Source of the DNA: Methanosphaera sp.
GTDB taxonomy: Archaea; Methanobacteriota; Methanobacteria; Methanobacteriales; Methanobacteriaceae
NCBI GenBank assembly: GCA_021199865.1
Contig: JAJQHG010000075.1
Coordinates: 36,801 to 56,259, forward strand
DNA length: 19,459 nt
Direction of reading: 5' to 3'
The notes under the pieces were generated by a model. The model made no database searches, was not told the origin of the DNA, and saw nothing but the letters and a program-made list of their open reading frames with translations. Of this stretch, positions 7,725-15,897 are shown in pieces (position 1 is the first letter of the stretch; each line of letters starts with the position of its first letter). The position numbers were made by a program, and so were the translations under genes.

Positions 7725-9671
7725 CTAACTCTCCCTTAACTGTCCTATACGATCTCTAAGTTTTGCTGCCCTCTCAAAGTCTAATTCATCTGCAGCCTTC
7801 TTCATCTCTTTTTCTAAGTCCTTAATGATAAGTTCGACTTCATCTACTGTAACATTATCTAAGTCCTGTATATCATCATCAATACTATGAGTCTTACTTC
7901 TAAGTTTACGTACAACATTCTTAGGTGTAATATTATGATCCTCGTTATATGCCATCTGTATTTTACGTCGACGTTCTGTTATGTTAACAGCATTAACTAG
8001 TGAATCCGTCATATTATCAGCATATAATATTACTTCTCCATCAACATTACGTGCTGCACGACCAATAGTCTGTATGAGTGATGTCTGTGAACGTAGGAAA
8101 CCCTCCTTATCAGCATCCAGTATTGCAACAAGGGAAACCTCAGGTATATCAAGACCCTCCCTAAGTAGATTCACACCAATAAGACAATCAAACTCTCCAC
8201 GTCGCAACTCATCAATAATCTCTGAACGCTCAAGAGTAGTAATCTCAGAGTGTAGATAACGAGCCCTGACATCCATCTTAATATAATAATCAGTTAAATC
8301 CTCAGCCATCTTCTTAGTAAGACTAGTAACCAGTACCCTCTGATCCTTCTTAGCCCTCTTCCTGATTTCTCCTAGTAAGTCATCAACCTGATTCTTTATT
8401 GGCCTAATAACTGGTTTTGGATCAACAAGTCCTGTTGGCCTAATAATCTGTTGAACCTTATTCTGACTACGTGATAACTCAAATGATGTGGGTGTAGCAG
8501 ACACATATAATACCTGGTTTTGTGCCTGCATAAACTCATCAAACATAAGAGGTCTATTCTCCTTAGCACTAGGAAGACGGAAACCATACTGTACAAGAAC
8601 ATCCTTACGTGCCCTGTCACCCTCATACATTCCACGTATCTGTGGTACAGTTACATGTGACTCATCAATAATTGTAAGATAATCCTCTGGGAAGAACTTT
8701 AATAATGAGTAGGGAGTCTCACCCCAATCACGACCATTCATATGCATAGAATAATTCTCTATACCCGAACAGTAGCCTACCTCCTGTATCATTTCAAGAT
8801 CAAAATTAGTTCTCTGCTCTATTCGTTGTGCCTCAACATGTTTATCTAGAGCCTTGAATGTAGCAACACGCTCGGCTAACTCTTCTCTAATCTTCTTAAT
8901 AGCAATATCCTGCTTCTCTTTAGCAATAACAAAGTGCTTTGCAGGAAATATTACAACCTTACGTAGCTCCTCAATAATATTAGCTGTGACAGGATCAATC
9001 TTATATATAGCATCAACCTCATCACCCCAAAGCTCTATACGTATAGCATAATTAGAATTAATAGGATATACCTCTACTACATCTCCACGTACACGAAAAT
9101 TACCACGATCAAACTCTATATCATTACGCATATACTGCATATCAACTAGTTCATGAAGTATCTCCTCACGCTGTATAATCATCTCTGTTTCAAGTGTTAA
9201 TGTAAACTGCATATAATCATCAGGAGAACCAATACCATAAATACATGATACACTAGCAACAACAATCACATCATCCCTAGTTAAGAGTGACTGTGTAGCA
9301 GAATGTCTAAGCCTATCAATCTCCTCATTAACACTAGACTCCTTATCAATAAAAGTATCAGTCTGTGCAACATATGCCTCTGGTTGATAATAATCAAAGT
9401 AGCTAACAAAGTACTCAACAGCATTATCAGGGAAGAACTCCTGAAACTCCTCATATAACTGTGAAGCAAGAGTCTTATTATGTGACAATACCAGTGTAGG
9501 CTTATCTAATTGCTCAATAACATTAGCCATAGTAAATGTTTTACCAGAACCAGTTACTCCCTCTAAAGTTTGCTCCTTATCACCATTCTTGAAGTGTTCA
9601 ACAAGACTATCAATAGCCTGTGGCTGATCACCAAACGGTTTATAATCAGAATATAAGTTAAAATTTGACAT
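7725..9671 (-). CDS. uvrB: Excinuclease ABC subunit B (UvrB)
   Basis: UvrB is the helicase-like damage verifier of nucleotide excision repair. It is loaded by UvrA and then recruits the UvrC nuclease. The 648-residue protein shows Walker A GVTGSGKT at 38-45 and the beta-hairpin region around YFVSYFDYYQPEAY (87-100) that clamps the damaged strand. The DESH helicase motif lies near 334 and QTIGRAARN near 536. A complete C-terminal UVR domain (about 613-648, DFERAAKLRDRI) contacts UvrA or UvrC. It is first in a two-gene operon with uvrA, and its last codons carry the uvrA ribosome-binding site. A weak GAGTAAG precedes the start, and TATA-like DNA lies within about 50 bases upstream. No uvrC is in this window. 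Confidence 0.98.
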   Translation of the reverse strand: MSNFNLYSDYKPFGDQPQAIDSLVEHFKNGDKEQTLEGVTGSGKTFTMANVIEQLDKPTLVLSHNKTLASQLYEEFQEFFPDNAVEYFVSYFDYYQPEAYVAQTDTFIDKESSVNEEIDRLRHSATQSLLTRDDVIVVASVSCIYGIGSPDDYMQFTLTLETEMIIQREEILHELVDMQYMRNDIEFDRGNFRVRGDVVEVYPINSNYAIRIELWGDEVDAIYKIDPVTANIIEELRKVVIFPAKHFVIAKEKQDIAIKKIREELAERVATFKALDKHVEAQRIEQRTNFDLEMIQEVGYCSGIENYSMHMNGRDWGETPYSLLKFFPEDYLTIIDESHVTVPQIRGMYEGDRARKDVLVQYGFRLPSAKENRPLMFDEFMQAQNQVLYVSATPTSFELSRSQNKVQQIIRPTGLVDPKPVIRPIKNQVDDLLGEIRKRAKKDQRVLVTSLTKKMAEDLTDYYIKMDVRARYLHSEITTLERSEIIDELRRGEFDCLIGVNLLREGLDIPEVSLVAILDADKEGFLRSQTSLIQTIGRAARNVDGEVILYADNMTDSLVNAVNITERRRKIQMAYNEDHNITPKNVVRKLRSKTHSIDDDIQDLDNVTVDEVELIIKDLEKEMKKAADELDFERAAKLRDRIGQLRES

Positions 9672-9981
9672 AATACTTACTCTTTAAAATATAATCACTA
9701 TATTATTTTTCTCTTACAAAGTAGAAATAGTATTTTATTAATAATTCCTATTGAATCATTATTCTTTAGCTTAATAATTTTTTGACTATAATAATATTAT
9801 ATCCCGTAAAATATTTAAAGAAATTCAAAGCACATGATAAGTAATATGAGGGGTAACTATAATAAAAAACTAATTAAATCATGAAACAAATTACTCTGAA
9901 TAATATCTCATTAGAAATATGTAATTAAATTTATAAGTAAAAATTCATGAAAAAATAGATTAAACTCTCATAAAATTTATG

Positions 9982-10005
9982 AATAATTGGTAAAATCCAA
10001 TTGTT
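9982..10005. repeat. 9-bp inverted repeat beyond the adhesin-like gene
   Basis: The arms AATAATTGG and CCAATTGTT enclose the six-base loop TAAAAT. The inner six pairs are perfect, followed by one G-T pair and two A-T pairs. It lies just past the oligo-T tract of the adhesin-like gene. It may be a second 3' end structure on the minus strand, but nothing else supports a function. Confidence 0.3.
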
Positions 10006-10039
10006 TATATAAAAATATTTTATTAAAACTGTTTTATTT

Positions 10040-10093
10040 AAAAAAATATAAAAGGAAAGGGGGTTTGAATAAAGGGAATTTATTTGTTCCCTT
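10040..10093 (-). terminator. Hairpin, C-run and oligo-T end of the adhesin-like gene
   Basis: Immediately after the stop codon the minus strand has a perfect 7-bp hairpin (AAGGGAA, loop CAAATAAA, TTCCCTT; plus positions 10072-10078 and 10087-10093). Then come CCCCC (10059-10063) and T-rich DNA ending in seven T residues (10040-10046). Oligo-T tracts are the known archaeal termination signal. The hairpin and C-run are extra features. Confidence 0.6.
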
Positions 10094-10101
10094 ACTTGTT
10101 T

Positions 10102-12567
10102 TTATTCTTCTTGAGTTAAAGTACCATTCTCACTACTGCTTGTTGCAGCTGATACGATAAGAGTAGTTTCTAAGCGTAATGTATTGTATTGACTGTTTTC
10201 ACCGAATATAACTGTTACATTGTAGTATCCTGTACCTAGTGTGTTTGTTGGTATTTCTACGTTTAATACTCCACTTGATGTGGTTGTGCTTAGATATGTT
10301 TTTCCATTGATTTTTATTGATACCTTGGTATCATGATCGATTTGTACTCCGTTCTCGCCATAAAGTGTCATGGTTATTGTAGCGTTTTCGCCCTGAGTTG
10401 AATATAATGGGCTAATCTGTGCTACAACATCAGACTTTGTTACAGCGAATGTAGTGTTTTCTTCTATTCTATCATAATTTGTACCAGAGTATACTGCTGT
10501 GAGTGTGTAGTTTCTCTCACTGTAGGTTGTTGGTATTGTGTATGTTACTGTTGCAACACCATTAACTACTGTAGCATTTAGTGCTCCGCCATCCTCATTC
10601 ATTAATGTTTTACCATTGATCTTGAAGATAACAATTCCACCATCAACAACCTCAGAATCCTCTGACACGAATACTGTGAATGTTACTTTATCCTGGACAA
10701 CAATATCCTCTGGTAAGGATAAGATTGTTAGTGTAACTTGTCTACTAGTTACTGTTAATGTAGCATTTGATTCACTAGCTGTGTAAACACCGTTTTCACC
10801 ATATCTAGCAGTTATAGTATAACTACCTGGGTTGTTTGTTATTGTGTAGTTATAGGTTGCGAGTCCGTTTATTACATCAGCACTTCCTATTGTCCTACCG
10901 TTAAGTTTGAATGAAATCTTACCAGTAGTTACAGCATTACCATTCTCATCAACAACATTTGCTGTTAATACAATAGTATTACCATACTTCTCAGTAACAT
11001 CAGATACTGTAACACTAGTACTTAGTGGGTTTACAGTTAAGCTTGCACTACTTGTAGCACTAGTATAACTACTATCACCAGTATAATATGCACTGATACT
11101 GTATGAACCATTACTGCTAGGTGCCGTGAGTGTTATGCTGAAAGCACCTGTACTGTCTGTTGTAATAATATATGCGTATTCGTCACCATCAATACTGATC
11201 ATTACATATTCATCAGTTAGGTCAACACCATTACCTGTAAGACTACCAGTAACTGTTACAGTACCATTAATACCTACTGTGTAAGAGGATTGATCTAATA
11301 CAAGGCTTGTTGTGATTGCTTCAACTTCTAATGAACCAGTAGTAATATCATCATTATAAGTATCATCACTACCAGCATATGTAGCAGTTATTGTGTATAC
11401 TCCTGTTGTACTTGAAGCAACAACATCTTATATGCTGTATGTACCATCAGTTGTAGTAGTTGCAGTGTATTCTACTCCATTAATAGTAATAGTTACATCT
11501 GCATCAACAATAGCATTACCGTTTTCATCAAGTAAGCTACCAGTAATAGTTACAACATCACCCACTTCAACATCACTAATATTGGCTAGTGTTAGGGTTG
11601 TATCTAACTTCTCAACACTAAGTGAAGTTGTAGTATCAGATGCTTGGTGTGTACTGTTACTATCATAACTAACAGTTACACTATATTCACCAATGGTTTC
11701 TGGTGCTACTCCTGTGATGTGTAGCTACCATCAGAGTCTACAGTAGTAATATCACTAATAATAGTCTCACCATCTTTTGTGATTGTAATAGTAACTGTTG
11801 AACCACTCATAGCCTGACTATATTCATCATTTAATGTACCTGTAACAGATAATGATCCATTAATAATGCTAGAAGCAATCTCATCAACAGTTACTGTTGT
11901 AGTTATTTGGTCTACAGTGAATCCACCATCATAAGTAGTCTCATCATAAACATTGTCGCTACCATAGTAGTCAGCAGTAACACTGTTATAACCTACAATG
12001 CTTGATGTGTAAGTAGTAGTGAATGTACCATCTCTACCAGTTGTTAGTGTAGCTTGTGATATTCCATTAATTGTAAGTGAAATACTTGCTCCACTAGTAC
12101 TTCCCCATGTAATACCACCAGTATCCTCTGTGATAGTGTAAGCACCATTAGTACTATTCGCAACTAGATTAATAGTATAATTATTACTAGAAGTACCATT
12201 CGCTTATATTATTTATAGTAGTAACTAATTGAGCATAACTACTCACACTATAAGTAACAGTGGCCGTTGATACACCATCTTTTTCATCCACTACACTATC
12301 CTGTGTAGTTTCAGCTTCTTTTACATTATCCTGTGTAACTTCATTACTTTCTACACTAAATTGTGTAGTTTCTACTTCTTCTACACTATTTTGTGTAGCT
12401 TCATTACTTTCTGTTTCTTCTAGAATAATACTATCATCTGTAGTAAGTGTTGTGTTAGCATCACTAGATACGTTGATATCTGTTGTATCTTCTGCTGCTA
12501 CAACACTCATACAGAGAAATAATAATGTTACTAGAAGAAATATTTTTGTGTTTCTTCGATTATTCAT
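10102..12567 (-). pseudogene. Broken adhesin-like surface protein with Ig-like repeats
   Basis: Read with repairs, this is one secreted protein of about 820 residues. It has a signal peptide (RR near the start, hydrophobic FLLVTLLFLCM core, likely cut after VVAA near residue 25) and an acidic Thr/Glu-rich linker with four 10-residue repeats. About seven tandem beta-rich units of about 90 residues follow, each with T-x-hydrophobic alternation and GTYTITATY-like ends, as in bacterial Ig-like domains. Such adhesin-like proteins are abundant in gut Methanobacteriales. The frame runs 12567 to about 12204, shifts by one base near 12203, runs to about 11711, shifts back near 11710, and meets an in-frame TAA at 11428-11430. 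The last part is open from there to 10102. The middle frame reads as good Ig-like sequence, so the shifts are real lesions or sequencing errors, not frame misassignment. No membrane anchor or pseudomurein-binding repeat is seen at the C terminus (NGTLTQEE). Confidence 0.85.
12292..12411 (-). repeat. Four tandem 30-bp repeats (10-residue units) in the adhesin-like gene
   Basis: Residues 53-92 of the N-terminal fragment consist of four 10-residue units: ESNEATQNSV, EEVETTQFSV, ESNEVTQDNV and KEAETTQDSV. Units 1 and 3 are most alike, as are units 2 and 4, which suggests a 20-residue unit that was duplicated. The segment is acidic and lies between the signal peptide and the first Ig-like unit, so it is probably an exposed spacer. 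Repeat number could vary between strains by slippage. Confidence 0.8.
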
Positions 12568-12601
12568 AAGATAGACATCATATTCATTTTTGAAAGACGA
12601 C

Positions 12602-12676
12602 GAACCTGACTAGCTACGTGCAACCACCTACAATATGAAAATAAAAACCGTAGGATACTCCGTATTGACCAGGTTC
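12602..12676 (-). ncRNA. Candidate structured leader RNA upstream of the adhesin-like gene
   Basis: A 75-base segment, much richer in GC than its surroundings, is closed by a perfect 7-bp stem (minus strand GAACCTG at 12676-12670 with CAGGTTC at 12608-12602). Inside, CCTAC can pair with GTAGG, or CTACG with CGTAG (mutually exclusive). CAATA can pair with TATTG, and ATAC-GGA-GTAT forms a small hairpin that competes with it. Alternative pairings of this kind are typical of regulatory leaders. It ends 34 bases before the adhesin-like start codon, so it would lie in that mRNA's 5' untranslated region. It matches no riboswitch or tRNA I recognise. It could instead be an independent small RNA or the remnant of a mobile element end. 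The strand is inferred from the downstream gene. Confidence 0.45.
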
Positions 12677-12920
12677 AAGGAATAACATATCTATCCATAA
12701 TAATTATAATAATAAAAAAATTTGAACAAAATACGTTAATCCTGAATCAAATTATCTCCAAAAATCATATATATCAATAAATTGATATAACTTATTAAAT
12801 CATATCCCATCTATTCTACTAGAAAAAAAAACTAAATTACCCTACTAATCACAACAACCAATAATAATACCACATAACTTTGGTATATGTAACTACTATA
12901 AAACCTACATCAGAATCATA

Positions 12921-12930
12921 ATTTATAACT
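12921..12930 (+). promoter_or_regulatory. Candidate TATA box for the tgtA operon
   Basis: ATTTATAACT would place transcription start near 12950-12955, leaving a leader of about 35 bases that includes the GTGGATG ribosome-binding site. A second TATA-like word at 12954-12963 would start transcription after that site, so it fits less well. Confidence 0.35.
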
Positions 12931-12973
12931 TTTAGTTTGAACATATCTACTATTAATATAAATAATTGATTTA

Positions 12974-12980
12974 GTGGATG
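12974..12980 (+). promoter_or_regulatory. Ribosome-binding site deciding the tgtA TTG start
   Basis: GTGGATG lies seven bases before the TTG at 12988. Similar AGGATG or AGGATGG words precede the next two genes of the operon, so this appears to be the local form of the Shine-Dalgarno sequence. It supports TTG initiation. Confidence 0.5.
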
Positions 12981-12987
12981 TATTATA

Positions 12988-14994
12988 TTGGATTTTGAAA
13001 TAAAGTATAAGGATGCTATGGCAAGAGTTGGTAAGTTTAAGACTCCTCATGGAACTGTTACAACACCTAACTTAATGCCAGTAGTACACCCAGGAAAGCA
13101 GACAATAGATGTTAAAGAGTTTAATGCAGAGATTGTAATAACAAACTCATATATTATATATAAGAATGATGAACTTAGAAAAAAAGCCCTTGAGGATGGT
13201 GTGCATAGTCTTATCGATTTTCCAGGAACAATAGAGACTGATTCTGGATCATTCCAGTTATCAGTGTATGGTGATATTGATATAACTAATAGTGAAGTAA
13301 TAAGATTCCAGGAGGATATAGGTACAGATATTGGTACTTCTCTTGATATACCAACAGCACCCTATGTTAAGTATGATGAGGCAAAAGAGGATGTTGAAGT
13401 AACAGTAGATCGTGCAAGGGAAACTATAAATGTACGCAATAACCTGTTACTTAACAGTGTTGTGCAGGGATCAACATATCCAGACCTAAGACTGGATTGT
13501 GCTAAACGTATATCCAAGTTTGATGCAGACATATACCCTATTGGTGCTGTTGTACCATTAATGGAGATGTATAGGTATTCAGACTTAGTGGATGTTGTGA
13601 TGAGTTCTATTAGGGGATTACCAGAAAATAAGCCTCGACACCTTATGGGTGCAGGTCATCCAATGGTATTTGCACTAAATGTAGCAATGGGTTGTGATCT
13701 ATTTGATAGTGCAGCCTATATATTATATGCTAATAAGGATCGTTTCATGATGCCCGATGGTACCCTAAAGCTTGAGGACTTAATAGAGATGCCATGTAGC
13801 TGTAAAATATGTACAGAGCATACAGTTGATGAGTTAAGAGCAATGGATCAACCAGAGCGTGCAAAACTAATAGCTAAGCATAACCTCTATGTAAGTTTTG
13901 CTGAAATTAGGAGAATAAGACAGGCCATTGTTAATGGAGAATTAATGAAGCTAGTTGAACTTAGATGCAGATCACACCCAGCACTACTTGATGGTCTACG
14001 ACGCCTAAAACAGTACCAAGAGGATATGAATAAGTTTGATCCTAGAAGTAAGAATACAGCATTCTTCTATACTGGTAGTGAATCACTTAATAGACCAGAG
14101 ATAAGTAATCATAATAAGCAACTAGATAATGTGTTACCTCGCAGTAATAATCTTATATTATTACCTGCTACACGCAAACCATATAATAAATATGTCTATA
14201 AGGAGTATATTAAGAAGTATGACCCAGAGTATCCTACATTCTATACTAATTATCCATCAAACACTGATTATACTTATAGTGATATAGCAGTTGTGGATGT
14301 ACCATTTGGTGTGATACCTGTAGAGGTTGATGAGTTCTATCCATTAGCACAGAATGAGTCACCATCAATTATTGATGAGGAATCCAAGAGGTATGTTAGA
14401 TCAATGGTTAAGAAATTTCAGAATAACTATGATAACATACTAATACACAAGAATATCCTAGAAAAGTATGATATTGATGGATACAAGCTAGCACAAGAAG
14501 AGTTACATCTACCAGGAAGTCTACCATCAGACTTTGAGAGACTTAAAGTTATTGCTGACTACCAGTTTGGAACAAATGCTGGTAATGTTTTGTTTGGTAA
14601 CAATCCAAGTCAACTAACAATAGAGAAAAGTAGGAAAACACATAAGATTAGACACGTGCTAAAGGATGGACAGATTATTGTTAATATGCGTGCATCTGAT
14701 GGATTTCTTATATTAAGTGATCTTGGAGCAAAGTTATTACATGAAAACTTCTTTAGTCCACATATGAGGGTAGTAGTATCAGAGGAGGCCGAGGAGTATG
14801 CACGCAAAGGTAAGAGTGTGTTTAATAAGTTTGTGATTAGTTGTGATGAGAATATTAGGCGTAATGATGAGGTACTAATAGTTAATAGTAGGGATGAATT
14901 ACTAGCATTTGGTAAATCATTACTATCTAGCTATGAAATTAATGACTTTAATAATGGACAGGCAATAAAGACACGTAAATGGAAGAATATGTAG
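12988..14994 (+). CDS. tgtA: Archaeosine tRNA-guanine transglycosylase (ArcTGT)
   Basis: ArcTGT exchanges guanine at position 15 in the D-loop of archaeal tRNAs for preQ0, the first tRNA-bound step to archaeosine. At 668 residues it is full length. The N-terminal catalytic barrel has TDSGSFQ at 84-90 with active-site Asp85. The VVPLMEMYRY segment lies near 188-197, and CDLFDSAAY near 236-244 contains the expected nucleophile aspartate. Zinc-binding CSCKIC at 270-275 follows. The C-terminal portion contains the archaeal extra domains, ending in a PUA domain (about 590-668) that holds the opened tRNA. The start codon is TTG at 12988, seven bases after GTGGATG; starting there gives the expected MDFEIKYKDAMARVGKF N terminus. 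It leads an operon with pyrI nine bases downstream. Confidence 0.96.
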   Translation: MDFEIKYKDAMARVGKFKTPHGTVTTPNLMPVVHPGKQTIDVKEFNAEIVITNSYIIYKNDELRKKALEDGVHSLIDFPGTIETDSGSFQLSVYGDIDITNSEVIRFQEDIGTDIGTSLDIPTAPYVKYDEAKEDVEVTVDRARETINVRNNLLLNSVVQGSTYPDLRLDCAKRISKFDADIYPIGAVVPLMEMYRYSDLVDVVMSSIRGLPENKPRHLMGAGHPMVFALNVAMGCDLFDSAAYILYANKDRFMMPDGTLKLEDLIEMPCSCKICTEHTVDELRAMDQPERAKLIAKHNLYVSFAEIRRIRQAIVNGELMKLVELRCRSHPALLDGLRRLKQYQEDMNKFDPRSKNTAFFYTGSESLNRPEISNHNKQLDNVLPRSNNLILLPATRKPYNKYVYKEYIKKYDPEYPTFYTNYPSNTDYTYSDIAVVDVPFGVIPVEVDEFYPLAQNESPSIIDEESKRYVRSMVKKFQNNYDNILIHKNILEKYDIDGYKLAQEELHLPGSLPSDFERLKVIADYQFGTNAGNVLFGNNPSQLTIEKSRKTHKIRHVLKDGQIIVNMRASDGFLILSDLGAKLLHENFFSPHMRVVVSEEAEEYARKGKSVFNKFVISCDENIRRNDEVLIVNSRDELLAFGKSLLSSYEINDFNNGQAIKTRKWKNM

Positions 14995-15003
14995 GATGAT
15001 TAT

Positions 15004-15465
15004 ATGACGAAGACACAACTTAAAGTAAAATCAATCAGATGTGGAACAGTAATTGATCACATTAAGGCTAATCGTGGACTGAATATTCTTAGTATGCTAA
15101 ACTTACCTGATAGTCAGACATCAATAATGATGGCTATAAATGTAGAGTCCTCCCTTATGGGTAAAAAGGATATTATAAAGATAGAGGGTCGTGAATTATC
15201 ACAAGAAGAGGTAGATAAACTAGTACTACTCGCACCACAGGCTACAGTTAATATTATACGTGACTATGTGATAGCTAAGAAGTCTAAGCTACATCTTAGT
15301 GATGAAGTACATGAGGTTGTACACTGCACTAATCCTAGTTGTATAACTAATTCTAATGAGCCTATAACAGATAAATTCTATGTTGAAAGTAAAGAGCCAG
15401 TTATACTTAAATGCTTCTATTGTGAGCGTAGCATGAATTATGATGATATTGAATCACAATTCTAG
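15004..15465 (+). CDS. pyrI: Aspartate carbamoyltransferase regulatory subunit (PyrI)
   Basis: PyrI is the nucleotide-binding, zinc-containing regulatory chain that assembles with catalytic PyrB trimers in pyrimidine synthesis. The 153-residue length matches the family. Residues 1-100 form the allosteric domain (IDHIKANRGLNIL near 17-29). The C-terminal zinc domain has all four ligand cysteines: Cys108, Cys113, Cys137 and Cys140. The start codon follows AGGATGAT, nine bases after the tgtA stop. No pyrB lies in the window, so the two subunits are encoded apart here, a common archaeal situation but different from the pyrBI operon of enteric bacteria. Confidence 0.97.
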   Translation: MTKTQLKVKSIRCGTVIDHIKANRGLNILSMLNLPDSQTSIMMAINVESSLMGKKDIIKIEGRELSQEEVDKLVLLAPQATVNIIRDYVIAKKSKLHLSDEVHEVVHCTNPSCITNSNEPITDKFYVESKEPVILKCFYCERSMNYDDIESQF

Positions 15466-15470
15466 GATGG
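15464..15470 (+). promoter_or_regulatory. Ribosome-binding site deciding the yjbQ-type TTG start
   Basis: AGGATGG overlaps the pyrI TAG stop codon and ends six bases before TTG at 15477. The only ATG nearby (15490) is out of frame, so TTG is the start. Confidence 0.6.
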
Positions 15471-15476
15471 ATCTAA

Positions 15477-15887
15477 TTGAATATATATAATGACTCTATT
15501 ACTATAGATACAAAGAGTAAGTTTGAATTAATTAATATTAATAGTCAAATATCAAGGATAATAAAAGAAAGTAGTATTACTAATGGCTTAATTAATATTT
15601 CAACAAGGCATACTACTAGTGCCATAATAATTAATGAGGATGAAGAACACCTGAAGAGGGATATTAAGTATATCCTGGAAAAGGTTGTGGGTGAGGATAA
15701 CTATGAGCATGACTTGATTGATAATAATGCATCTAGTCATCTTAGAAGTTTACTCTTAACTCCCACACAAACCCTGCCAATTATTGATAAATCACTCAGT
15801 CTAGGTATATGGCAGAGCATATTTTTTGTAGAGTTGGATGGGCCACGAAGTAAACGCCAAGTAAACATAATGATTATAGGTGATTAA
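15477..15887 (+). CDS. YjbQ / UPF0047 family protein
   Basis: This is a 136-residue member of the YjbQ (UPF0047, COG0432) family. Some members show a weak thiamine-phosphate synthase activity, but the true role is unsettled. Motifs seen are STRHTTSAIIINED at 42-55 (conserved His45), EHDLIDNNASSH at 77-88, SLGIWQSIF at 108-116 and ELDGPRSKRQV at 119-129. Translation starts at TTG 15477, using the AGGATGG that overlaps the pyrI stop. It is the third gene of the tgtA-pyrI operon and ends 10 bases before the convergent aldo/keto reductase gene. Nothing in the context ties it to thiamine. Confidence 0.93.
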   Translation: MNIYNDSITIDTKSKFELININSQISRIIKESSITNGLINISTRHTTSAIIINEDEEHLKRDIKYILEKVVGEDNYEHDLIDNNASSHLRSLLLTPTQTLPIIDKSLSLGIWQSIFFVELDGPRSKRQVNIMIIGD

Positions 15888-15897
15888 TACCTATAGT

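Larger units (their letters stand above)
9672..10101. other. 430-bp AT-rich intergenic region with no gene seen
   Basis: This region lies between the uvrB start and the end of the adhesin-like pseudogene. The left end must hold the uvrB promoter, since TATA-like stretches occur near 9680-9710. The right end holds the terminator-like element of the adhesin-like gene. A 9-bp inverted repeat with one G-T pair lies at 9982-10005 (core AATTGG-TAAAAT-CCAATT). Short ATG frames of 12-14 codons around 9850-9940 have no ribosome-binding site, and I do not regard them as genes. Confidence 0.6.
12568..12987. other. 420-bp divergent intergenic region
   Basis: The region separates the adhesin-like pseudogene (minus) from tgtA (plus). 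Its left quarter holds the candidate structured RNA at 12602-12676. The rest (12680-12987) is very AT-rich, with TATA-like words toward tgtA. I see no gene in either strand. The contrast in GC content between 12602-12676 and its surroundings is obvious by eye. Confidence 0.6.

Noticed and set aside
9840..9945. Small genes in the intergenic region upstream of uvrB (ATG frames of 12-14 codons)
   Set aside because: They are too short, have no ribosome-binding site, and have the composition of surrounding AT-rich DNA.
11706..12206. Programmed frameshifting or phase variation in the adhesin-like gene
   Set aside because: Neither shift site has a slippery heptamer or a homopolymer tract, and the additional in-frame TAA at 11428 is not explained by frameshifting. 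Decay or sequence error is simpler.
12292..12411. A CRISPR array, because of regularly spaced 30-bp repeats
   Set aside because: The repeats are contiguous and diverged with no unique spacers, and they encode an in-frame acidic repeat.
12260..12574. A 104-codon plus-strand frame of Ser/Thr/Cys/Leu repeats
   Set aside because: It is the reverse reading of the 30-bp repeats at the start of the adhesin-like gene. The minus strand has the signal peptide and sensible protein.
12602..12676. A tRNA or tRNA relic, because the element is 75 bases long and closed by a 7-bp stem
   Set aside because: There is no TTCAA T-loop, no anticodon-type 5-bp stem with a 7-base loop, and no D-loop GG pattern in the right place on either strand.
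10102..12987. A mobile element or genomic island around the adhesin-like gene
   Set aside because: I see no transposase, integrase, flanking direct repeats or terminal inverted repeats. The 7-bp inverted repeat at 12602-12676 bounds only 75 bases.
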